Part shown: one piece after another, positions 1 to 5,001 of the stretch
Numbering within the stretch: the first letter of the stretch is position 1
Layout of the letters: the number at the start of each line of letters is the position of its first letter
Source: Rhodoferax sp.
GTDB taxonomy: Bacteria; Pseudomonadota; Gammaproteobacteria; Burkholderiales; Burkholderiaceae_C
Length of the DNA: 5,066 bases
Assembly: GCA_016463455.1 (NCBI GenBank)
Contig: JAEMRG010000157.1
Coordinates: 1 to 5,066 of the forward strand
Direction of reading: 5' to 3'
Translations under genes and position numbers: made by a program
The notes under the pieces: model-generated
What the model was told of the DNA's origin: nothing
The model's database searches: none
What the model saw: only the letters and a program-made list of their open reading frames with translations

Positions 1-59
1 AAAGCATCACTGAGAAATCTGGCCACACGGTCATCATTGAAAACAAAGAAGGTGCTGGC
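1..59 (+). pseudogene. Truncated Bug/TctC-family solute-binding protein remnant
   Basis: Read from base 3, this stretch encodes SITEKSGHTVIIENKEGAG, the conserved Bug segment that ends in the ENxxGAG motif. It matches residues 71-89 of the intact Bug protein encoded at 3109-4131 at 15 of 19 positions (44 of 57 bases by hand count). The similarity stops abruptly after the GGC codon at 57-59. The same frame then runs through sequence that is antisense to a dehydrogenase remnant and reaches a stop at about 123-125. The roughly 250 residues that should follow in a Bug protein are therefore missing. The 5' part lies outside the window, so whether the start and signal peptide survive is unknown. 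The homology is clear despite the short length; calling it a dead gene is an inference from the lost C-terminal two thirds. Confidence 0.75.
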
Positions 60-677
60 GTTGAACATCCCCAACGTCTGCTCACCGCGGGGGCAGTGGA
101 CGGAGACAACATCCGACTGCGCTAGCAACTCACTCAAAGGCACCGCTTGAGCGCCCCGCTCTCGAATCGTCTGCGCATTCAAGAAAGGGTCATGAAGTTC
201 AAAGCCTATACCTTCTGTGCGCGTGAAATGGTCACCACGACGCAAGCGCCGGTCGGCTTATGTCAAGCGCTTAGCCAGACCCAGCGTCATCCCTAAAGTG
301 TGCTCAGCCACGGCACGCGCATTGCTGCCGGTTTGATTAAACACACAGACACCCGCACGGGGGCAGGCAGGGACATCCACCTTGTCGTAACTGGCACCAT
401 AAGTTGACACAGCCAACAGGTGCGGACTGGCTTTCAACAGGGCTTCATTAACGCGCCAAACATCCGGCAAATCATCCTTCGCTGACGACACGTGGTAAGC
501 GTGCATCGTCGTCATGGCCAGCCGCACGGCTTGATCTTCACCTTATGACTTGAGCACTTGCAGACCCATATTGGCATGACTTCGGATCAAGCCATCGAAC
601 GTCTCAGCGTCCAATGGAAGAACTAGGCGCAAGACTGAAAAAATAGGCTGAGACGTTGTCATTGATGCTTGTGCCAT
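57..677 (-). pseudogene. Degenerate D-isomer-specific 2-hydroxyacid dehydrogenase (NAD-type), truncated
   Basis: From ATG 677 one frame reads MAQASMTTSQPIFSVLRLVL and continues through family-typical stretches: HAYHVSSAKDDLP (about codons 58-70), STYGASYDKVDVPAC, NQTGSNARAVAEHTLG, and after a gap DPFLNAQTIRERGAQAV and DVVSVHCPRGEQTLGMF. These match the 2-hydroxyacid dehydrogenase family that uses NAD(P)H to interconvert D-2-hydroxy acids and 2-oxo acids. Several defects are visible. There are TAA stops in the same frame at 545-543 (codon 45) and 260-258 (codon 140). About 30 codons are missing near 191/192, where GFELH runs straight into DPFLNA, which removes the GxGxxG NAD-binding loop. The gene is cut at 57-59, so the catalytic Arg, Glu and His regions are gone. 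The 90-codon open stretch at 258-527 is only the piece between the two stops. It follows the gntR gene by 60 bp on the same strand, so it was probably once co-regulated with it. No good Shine-Dalgarno site precedes ATG 677. Confidence 0.88.
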
Positions 678-680
678 ACA

Positions 681-728
681 TGCGCATTCGAAAGGTTATA
701 GGTAATTTTTTACAGACCTGCGCATTCG
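681..728. repeat. Short direct repeat pair TGCGCATTCG in the gntR-dehydrogenase gap
   Basis: TGCGCATTCG occurs at 681-690 and again at 719-728, 38 bp apart start to start, within the 60-bp gap between the gntR stop and the start of the dead dehydrogenase. The right copy lies inside a small hairpin, CTGCG-CATT-CGCAG, at 718-731. It could be an old regulator site or a chance repeat. No T-run follows the hairpin on either strand, so it does not look like a terminator. Confidence 0.4.
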
Positions 729-1608
729 CAGAAGGATTTATGAGTCTGCTCGCTTGACCTTGCCGACAGGTCGAAGTTTGCCAACCGGTTCATTCAAAAC
801 TTCGATGGTCATCGGTGTTTTGTAGGCGCTCATGACCAAATCGCGCATGTGCAGCAGGTGTGCACGCCAGAACGTCTCTACAGCTGCCGGCGTGCTGTTG
901 CGCATCAATTCGACTACCTCAATTCGGCTTCGAATACTGTCTTGCCGCAACTTGTCGACACCAGCCTTGGCCAAGGTGCGCTCGGTGATGTGCTCGTGCT
1001 GTTTGCGGATGATGTCGTAAATCAGCGCGGACAAAAGTTGGATGGTTTTATTGCCGCAATTCTGTGTGATGAGAATCGAAAACTGAGCACTCAAGTCTGC
1101 ATAGCGAATCGGGTCGCTTTGCGCCACCTCGCGGGCCGCGGCAATATTGGCGTCTAAAGCGGCAAAGGCAGACGCATTTCTCTGAGCGGCCATCAAACCC
1201 GCAGCAGGTGGCTCGATGATGGTTCTGGCCAGCCACACGTCTTCCAACGTCGTGCCTTCAATTTGTAAAAATACACCGACCTGACGCGCGGCCGCGCCCA
1301 AGTCAACGGAGGTAACCCGCGAGCCGCCGTACTTGCCACGGGTGATGGAAATCAAAGATTCCGACTCCAGCAAGCGTAGCGCTTCTCGCAGCGTGGGCCG
1401 AGAAATATTGAACTCAGTTTGAAGCATGTTTTCCGGATGCAGCTTGTCACCCGGTTTGAGCTTGCCCGTCACAATTTGATGACGTAACTCAGCTGCAACC
1501 ATCTCGGCTGCCTTGGGTCGTTTGGTGGCGGCGGTATTAAGGCCTTTGACGCGGTAACTGGCATTCATCGACATAAGCGCTTAAGAGACAGGTTAAGTTG
1601 TAAAAAAT
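701..1608. repeat. Imperfect inverted repeat boxes flanking gntR (701-720 and 1589-1608)
   Basis: The right box on the + strand (1589-1608) reads CAGGT, then TAAGT, then TGTAAAAAAT. The left box (720-701, - strand) reads CAGGT, then C, then TGTAAAAAAT. The two share CAGGT and a 10-base TGTAAAAAAT in inverted orientation, differing by a 4-base insertion, and sit immediately outside the two ends of gntR. Only the two short boxes are the feature; the span between them is the gene. A-rich tracts make chance matches easier, so this could be coincidence, paired regulator sites, or an old segment boundary. Confidence 0.35.
738..1574 (-). CDS. GntR-family transcriptional regulator, FadR/FCD subfamily
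   Basis: A 278-residue cytoplasmic DNA-binding regulator, slightly longer than a typical FCD protein. Residues about 21-90 form the GntR winged helix-turn-helix: LRHQIVTGKLKPGDKL, then the recognition region FNISRPTLREALRLLE (55-70) and the wing ISITRGKYGGSRV. Residues about 95-250 form the all-helical FCD effector domain, with LARTIIEPPAAGLMAA (115-130) and a C-terminal HLLHMRDLV helix. FCD proteins usually bind a carboxylic acid through a metal held by Asp and His. Here the His expected after Phe is Ser166 and the second His position appears to be Arg217, while His239 remains. The ATG at 1574 is preceded directly by an in-frame TAA, so no longer form is possible; ATG 1568 is the only close alternative. 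There is no convincing Shine-Dalgarno site. It lies 97 bp downstream of the flavin dehydrogenase gene on the same strand, and probably controls that gene and the divergent Bug gene (inference). Confidence 0.95.
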   Translation of the reverse strand: MSMNASYRVKGLNTAATKRPKAAEMVAAELRHQIVTGKLKPGDKLHPENMLQTEFNISRPTLREALRLLESESLISITRGKYGGSRVTSVDLGAAARQVGVFLQIEGTTLEDVWLARTIIEPPAAGLMAAQRNASAFAALDANIAAAREVAQSDPIRYADLSAQFSILITQNCGNKTIQLLSALIYDIIRKQHEHITERTLAKAGVDKLRQDSIRSRIEVVELMRNSTPAAVETFWRAHLLHMRDLVMSAYKTPMTIEVLNEPVGKLRPVGKVKRADS

Positions 1609-1616
1609 CTTCTCAA
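1590..1616 (-). promoter_or_regulatory. Weak candidate promoter for gntR in the 97-bp gap
   Basis: On the - strand, TTGAGA (1616-1611) and TAACCT (1595-1590) are separated by 15 bp, a poor but possible sigma70 pair. It would start transcription only about 9 nt before the gntR ATG, which fits the missing Shine-Dalgarno site. The rest of the gap, 1575-1671, has a six-T run at 1602-1607 but no strong hairpin before it, so I see no convincing terminator after the flavin dehydrogenase gene. Read-through from that gene is an equal possibility. Confidence 0.2.
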
Positions 1617-1671
1617 AGCGTAGCACACAGCTTGCCCATGAACAGCGTGAATACCGAGGGCCGTGACAGGC

Positions 1672-2883
1672 TCACGCCAGATACAACAGGTCGCGATCCA
1701 ACGCAGCCACGCTGCTGGCCCCAACGTACGCCATGACACGGCCCATTTCGTCCTTGTAGATTTGCAGCGCCAAGCGGGCGCCGGGTTCGCCATCACAAGC
1801 CACACCCCACAAAGGGCCGCGCCCCACCAGCGCACCCTTGGCACCCATGGCGATGGCTTTGACCACGTCGCTGCCACGGTTCATGCCACCGTCGACCCAG
1901 ACGTCCATGCGCTTACCCAGAGTGTCGACGATTTCAGGCAAGACCGTGAAAGGCGGCACCGATGCGTCTAGGTTTCGCCCGCCATGGTTGGAAACGACGA
2001 TGGCGTCAGCCCCGCATTCGTGCGCCCTGAGCGCATCATCGGCGCGCAAGATGCCTTTGACAATCAGTGGCCCACTCCATTTTTTTCGAAGCTGACGCAA
2101 GTCGTCCCAGTTGAGGGAGTCACATTTGAACGGCGTTTGCGGCTCGTCCAAACGCACGCGCATGCTGGCCGGGTAGTTTTCAAGCGCAGGGACGCCCGAG
2201 CGCATCAAATAACGCGCCAACACATTGAAAAACCAGCGGGGATGCAAAGCGATATCCATCACATTGCGGCTTGAAATACGCATGGGCAGCGAAAAGCCAT
2301 TGTGCTTGTTGTACTCGCGATTGGGCGAGACTGGTGTGTCGGCGGTGACGATCAAGGCCTCATAGCCAGCGGCTTTGGCACGGTCGACAAGCTCCATCGA
2401 CAAGTTGCGGTCTGACCACATGTAAAGCTGAAACCACAAGCGTCCACCCGCTTCAGCGGCCACCCGCTCCATCGACACGATGGACGCCGTCGACAAGATG
2501 AAAGGTACACCGATGTTATGAGCGGCTCTAGCCACTTCGATCTCGCCGTCAAACCACAAGAGTCCGGCGGCCCCGGTGGGCGCCACCGCCAAAGGCATCG
2601 TGCTGGGTTTGCCAAAAAATTCGGTGCTGGTGGTCCGCGCCGAGACGTCGACAAACACGTGCGGACGAAACATCACTCGGTCCAGCGCGGCCCGCAAGGT
2701 GCGGAGCGCCAGTTCGTTTTCCGTGCCGCGGTCGACGAATTCGAACAGTCCCTTTGGCAAAATTTTGCGCGCTTGCCGCCGCAAGTCAGCAAAGTTGTAA
2801 GCCTCCAGCGACGACTTCTCGGGGATAGCACGATACGCGGTAGGCCGTGTCGAGTCGTGTTCATGTAACGCATTTCCAGACAC
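1672..2883 (-). CDS. FMN-dependent alpha-hydroxy acid dehydrogenase (LldD / mandelate dehydrogenase / glycolate oxidase family)
   Basis: A 403-residue TIM-barrel flavoenzyme expected to oxidise an L- or S-2-hydroxy acid to the 2-oxo acid, typically at the inner face of the membrane. The GTG at 2883 is chosen because AGGAG lies 5 nt upstream and no in-frame ATG occurs until well inside the domain. Family landmarks, numbered from this start: LEAYNFADLRRQARKILP (26-43), the PTGAAG FMN loop (102-107), WFQLYMW with Tyr154, TADTP with Asp182, Arg189 in NREYNKHNGF, IVKGIL with Lys276, SNHGGRNLD with His300 (catalytic base) and Arg303, DGGMNRG (331-337), and the phosphate-binding VGRGPL (353-358). 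All catalytic residues are present by eye except the N-terminal Tyr (Tyr24 of spinach glycolate oxidase), which is Phe49 in LFEFVDRG. The variable segment at about 203-258 is where membrane-bound members carry their anchor. It is divergent from the Bug gene across 225 bp. Substrate unknown. Confidence 0.93.
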   Translation of the reverse strand: MSGNALHEHDSTRPTAYRAIPEKSSLEAYNFADLRRQARKILPKGLFEFVDRGTENELALRTLRAALDRVMFRPHVFVDVSARTTSTEFFGKPSTMPLAVAPTGAAGLLWFDGEIEVARAAHNIGVPFILSTASIVSMERVAAEAGGRLWFQLYMWSDRNLSMELVDRAKAAGYEALIVTADTPVSPNREYNKHNGFSLPMRISSRNVMDIALHPRWFFNVLARYLMRSGVPALENYPASMRVRLDEPQTPFKCDSLNWDDLRQLRKKWSGPLIVKGILRADDALRAHECGADAIVVSNHGGRNLDASVPPFTVLPEIVDTLGKRMDVWVDGGMNRGSDVVKAIAMGAKGALVGRGPLWGVACDGEPGARLALQIYKDEMGRVMAYVGASSVAALDRDLLYLA

Positions 2884-2888
2884 AAATT

Positions 2889-2893
2889 CTCCT
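2889..2893 (-). promoter_or_regulatory. Shine-Dalgarno site that fixes the GTG start at 2883
   Basis: On the - strand AGGAG is followed by AATTT and then GTG. The in-frame TTG at 2907 lies upstream of this site, has no comparable ribosome-binding sequence, and would add eight residues with no family resemblance. GTG 2883 is therefore the likely start. Confidence 0.8.
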
Positions 2894-2958
2894 AATAAGC
2901 ACGTCAACTTCGCTCCAAAATTTTTGCAAAAAAGACGGCGAAACCCATGCTAACCCGC

Positions 2959-2986
2959 TTGATTCTAATTGTCTACCTGTTAGAAT
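2959..2986 (+). promoter_or_regulatory. Candidate promoter for the Bug gene overlapping an operator-like palindrome
   Basis: TTGATT (2959-2964) and TAGAAT (2981-2986) are separated by 16 bp, a good sigma70-type pair reading toward the Bug gene, with a predicted leader of about 115 nt. The perfect arms ATTCTAA (2962-2968) and TTAGAAT (2980-2986) lie across the spacer and -10 box, separated by 11 bp. The central TTGTCTACC loosely resembles the TNGT-n-ACNA operators of FadR-type GntR proteins. The symmetry also creates a TAGAAT -10 box on the - strand (2967-2962) facing the flavin dehydrogenase gene, though I see no good -35 for it. A repressor bound here could block both directions. The promoter and operator roles are inferred from sequence only. 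Confidence 0.45.
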
Positions 2987-3015
2987 TTTCTTGCGTGTCA
3001 TACAAATTCGGGGAG

Positions 3016-3034
3016 TAGCCAAATCTGAGGGCTA
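3016..3034 (+). other. Small stem-loop in the Bug gene leader
   Basis: TAGCC (3016-3020) and GGCTA (3030-3034) form a 5-bp perfect stem with a 9-base loop inside the predicted 5' leader of the Bug gene. It is too far from the Shine-Dalgarno site at 3099-3103 to mask it and is not followed by a T-run. I can assign no function and it may be incidental. Nothing else notable is seen in 2987-3098. Confidence 0.25.
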
Positions 3035-3108
3035 GCAGGGTTGGTTCTCGCAAGTCAATAAATACGAATACGCCGTCAACTCAAAAAGGCGGTACTACAG
3101 GAGACAAA

Positions 3109-4131
3109 ATGAAACACTCGCAATTGAATGGTGTGCAGTCGGCGTCAGCCGCTGCCAACAAACGTCGGCTGATGCTCTTGGCAGCAGCAGGCGGCGCCTT
3201 GCTCGCACTGAGTACGCTGGCCCAAGCGCAAGGAGCCTTTCCCAACAAACCTATTAAGATCGTCGTGCCTTACTCGACGGGCACTGGCAGTGACACTCTG
3301 GCCCGCACGATTGGGCAAAACATCACCGAAAAAACGGGTCACCCGGTAATCATTGAAAATCGAGAAGGCGCCGGCAGCCTTATTGGCACACTCGCCGTGG
3401 CCAAGGCAGCACCTGACGGTTACACAATCATGATTGCGGCCAACACACTGGTGATCCTGCCCAGCCAGAAGCTCACGCCGCCCTACAACCCGGTCACCGA
3501 TTTTTCACCCATCGTCAAAGTTGCAGCCATTCCGCTGGTGCTCGCGGCCACCCCCAGCCTGAAGATCAACACCGTCAAGGAGCTGATCGCCTACGCCAAA
3601 GCCAATCCAGGAAAGCTCAACTACGCCACTTCCGGCCCCGGCCCCTCGCAAAATGAAATGGAACTGTTCAAGCAGGCCGTGGGTATCGACGTTGTCGAAA
3701 TCCCCTACAAAAATACGGCTCAGGCCATGACCGACCTGATTGGCGGGCAAGTCAGCCTGTTTCCAGCCGTCGGCCCGCTGGTGCTGCAACACCTGAAGTC
3801 AGGTCGCGCCAAAGGTATCGCCATCTTCGACAAGCAGCGCTCGCCTCAAATGCCAGACATTCCCGCGATGACCGAAGAAGTCACCGTGCCTGGCTATGTC
3901 GCCACACCCGTTTGGTACGGCTTTGTAGCCCCGGCCAAAACGCCGCCAGACATCATTGCAGCGCTAGGCACCATGATTCAAAATGCTATGGCTTCGCCCG
4001 AAGTAAATACACGCCTGGTGTCGCTCGGCGCTCAGCTACTGCCTGCGACCACGGAGCAGTTCACACTGGAGATCAAGAATGAATACGAAAAGTCGTCCAA
4101 CTTGGCCAAAAAATTAGGCACTGCTAAATAA
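3109..4131 (+). CDS. Bug/TctC-family tripartite tricarboxylate-type periplasmic solute-binding protein
   Basis: A 340-residue exported binding protein, normal length for the family, expected to capture an organic acid or similar small solute in the periplasm. Residues 1-40 form a signal peptide: a polar N-region with Arg19-Arg20, a hydrophobic core from about 21 to 37, and a likely cut after AQA (38-40). The mature protein shows the family order: FPNKPIKIVVPYSTGTGSD (44-62), the ENREGAG motif (83-89), VAKAAPDGYT (97-106), PYNPVTDFSPI (125-135), KANPGKLNYATSGPGPS (164-180), VEIPYKNTAQAMTDLIGGQV (196-215), MPDIPAM (248-254) and WYGFVAPAKTPPDII (269-283). AGGAG at 3099-3103 lies 5 nt from the ATG. 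It is divergent from the flavin dehydrogenase gene and 114 bp upstream of the cupin gene. No TctA or TctB membrane genes are in the window, which is common for Bug genes. The ligand cannot be read from sequence; a hydroxy or carboxylic acid is suggested by context only. Confidence 0.95.
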   Translation: MKHSQLNGVQSASAAANKRRLMLLAAAGGALLALSTLAQAQGAFPNKPIKIVVPYSTGTGSDTLARTIGQNITEKTGHPVIIENREGAGSLIGTLAVAKAAPDGYTIMIAANTLVILPSQKLTPPYNPVTDFSPIVKVAAIPLVLAATPSLKINTVKELIAYAKANPGKLNYATSGPGPSQNEMELFKQAVGIDVVEIPYKNTAQAMTDLIGGQVSLFPAVGPLVLQHLKSGRAKGIAIFDKQRSPQMPDIPAMTEEVTVPGYVATPVWYGFVAPAKTPPDIIAALGTMIQNAMASPEVNTRLVSLGAQLLPATTEQFTLEIKNEYEKSSNLAKKLGTAK

Positions 4132-4173
4132 GTATCAAACCTTGCCAGTTGGCTTGTCCGTCTTCAAATGGCC

Positions 4174-4240
4174 TGAGACAGATGGGTTATTACTTAAAGG
4201 TCTCAACATTTAAAATGATGATCATGACTCCTTGGGAGAC
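4174..4240 (+). other. Possible alternative stem-loops upstream of the cupin gene
   Basis: TGAGAC (4174-4179) can pair with GTCTCA (4200-4205) across a 20-base loop. The same GTCTC (4200-4204) could instead pair with GAGAC at 4236-4240, which overlaps the GGGAG Shine-Dalgarno site (4234-4238) of the cupin gene. The two pairings exclude each other. Both are short with long loops, so stability is doubtful. The 114-bp gap also contains the palindrome ATGATCAT (4218-4225) and a poor -10-like TAAAAT (4211-4216). No clear terminator follows the Bug gene, so read-through into the cupin gene is likely. Confidence 0.25.
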
Positions 4241-4245
4241 TCCAG

Positions 4246-5001
4246 ATGCTTAAAATTCAAAACTGGGAAACCGCAGAACTCGGAAGAAAAGCCTTTAAAA
4301 AAGACACTTTTGAAGGACGAATCACCGACATCATTGGCACCCACACGCAAAGACATCCGGGCGCACAGGCTTTTTTAGTTGAGCAAGACCCCCTCTGGGT
4401 GACTCCGACGCACTTCCACTTAGAGCACCAATTTCAGGTCATCATGGCCGGAAGTGGGTCTATCGGAAACCATGTTGTTAATCGGCTCAACGTCCATTAC
4501 TCAGCGCCAGAAACGGCGTATGGCCCGATCACCGCAGGGCCAGAAGGCGTCTCGTACCTGACCATGCGCATGTCGGGCGACACGGGGGCTTGGTACATTC
4601 ACAAGCCTGGCTCTCTGGAGCGACTCAGATCGGGCGTCCGACAAAAACGAGAACAAACTCATGGCGTACCGACTGGCTCGGTTGGCACCAGTGACTTGCC
4701 TGCACTCATGGCACCCAGCGTCGAAAATTTAATTGGCCCCCGCGCGGATGGCTTGGCGGCACACTTTGTCCGTCTGCCGCCCGGCAGCCGTCAACAACTG
4801 CCGACGCAAAGTCCTTACGGTGGGCGTTATTACATTGTGACAAGCGGCTCCGTCAAACTTAACAGCGCCGAGGCACAGACCATGACTGTCGCTTTCGGCT
4901 CGCATGAGGAAGACTTGCTTATGCAAGCTGGAAGTGAAGGTGCAGAACTCTTGGTTTTGCAATTTCCAGTGCAGGCCCGCAGCGGCATTGACACGCAATG
5001 A
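4246..5001 (+). CDS. Two-domain cupin-like protein of unknown function
   Basis: A 251-residue protein with no signal peptide or membrane segment, so presumably cytoplasmic. Residues about 40-110 resemble a cupin beta-barrel: WVTPTHFHLEHQFQVIMAGSG gives the HxH pair His56 and His58, with Gln62 where many cupins have a metal-binding Glu, followed by Gly residues; then LNVHYSAPETAYGPITAGPEG (81-101) with His84. Residues about 170-240 look like a second barrel (FVRLPPGS, YGGRYYIVTSGSVKL, LLVLQFP) that lacks an HxH pair, so it probably binds no metal. GGGAG at 4234-4238 lies 7 nt from the ATG. It follows the Bug gene on the same strand and may be expressed with it. Cupins range from dioxygenases and isomerases to non-catalytic binding proteins, and I do not recognise this subfamily, so no reaction is assigned. 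A role in handling the solute bound by the Bug protein is an inference from position only. Confidence 0.88.
   Translation: MLKIQNWETAELGRKAFKKDTFEGRITDIIGTHTQRHPGAQAFLVEQDPLWVTPTHFHLEHQFQVIMAGSGSIGNHVVNRLNVHYSAPETAYGPITAGPEGVSYLTMRMSGDTGAWYIHKPGSLERLRSGVRQKREQTHGVPTGSVGTSDLPALMAPSVENLIGPRADGLAAHFVRLPPGSRQQLPTQSPYGGRYYIVTSGSVKLNSAEAQTMTVAFGSHEEDLLMQAGSEGAELLVLQFPVQARSGIDTQ

Noticed and set aside
258..527. A 90-codon open frame on the - strand that could be called a small gene
   Set aside because: It begins at an internal GTG and is bounded by TAA stops at 543-545 and 258-260. The same frame continues as recognisable dehydrogenase on both sides, so it is a piece of the pseudogene.
718..731. 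CTGCG-CATT-CGCAG as a terminator after gntR
   Set aside because: The 5-bp stem is not followed by a T-run on either strand.
1574..1583. Perfect 10-bp palindrome TAAGCGCTTA touching the gntR start codon as an autoregulatory operator
   Set aside because: It includes the first base of the start codon and an in-frame stop, has no match to the known GntR half-site pattern, and a 10-bp palindrome alone is weak evidence.
1593..1877. Open frame on the - strand overlapping the 3' end of the flavin dehydrogenase gene
   Set aside because: It overlaps the conserved C-terminal coding sequence in another frame and its translation is rich in Trp and Arg with no domain-like pattern; it is a shadow.
2352..2868. 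Several open frames on both strands inside the flavin dehydrogenase gene
   Set aside because: The conserved family motifs lie in the long frame only; the others are products of GC-rich coding sequence.
2884..2907. TTG start at 2907 for the flavin dehydrogenase
   Set aside because: The GTG at 2883 has AGGAG at ideal spacing, while the TTG lies upstream of that site and adds eight residues unlike the family.
4144..4153. GCCA-GT-TGGC as a terminator after the Bug gene
   Set aside because: The stem is only 4 bp with a 2-base loop and no T-run follows.
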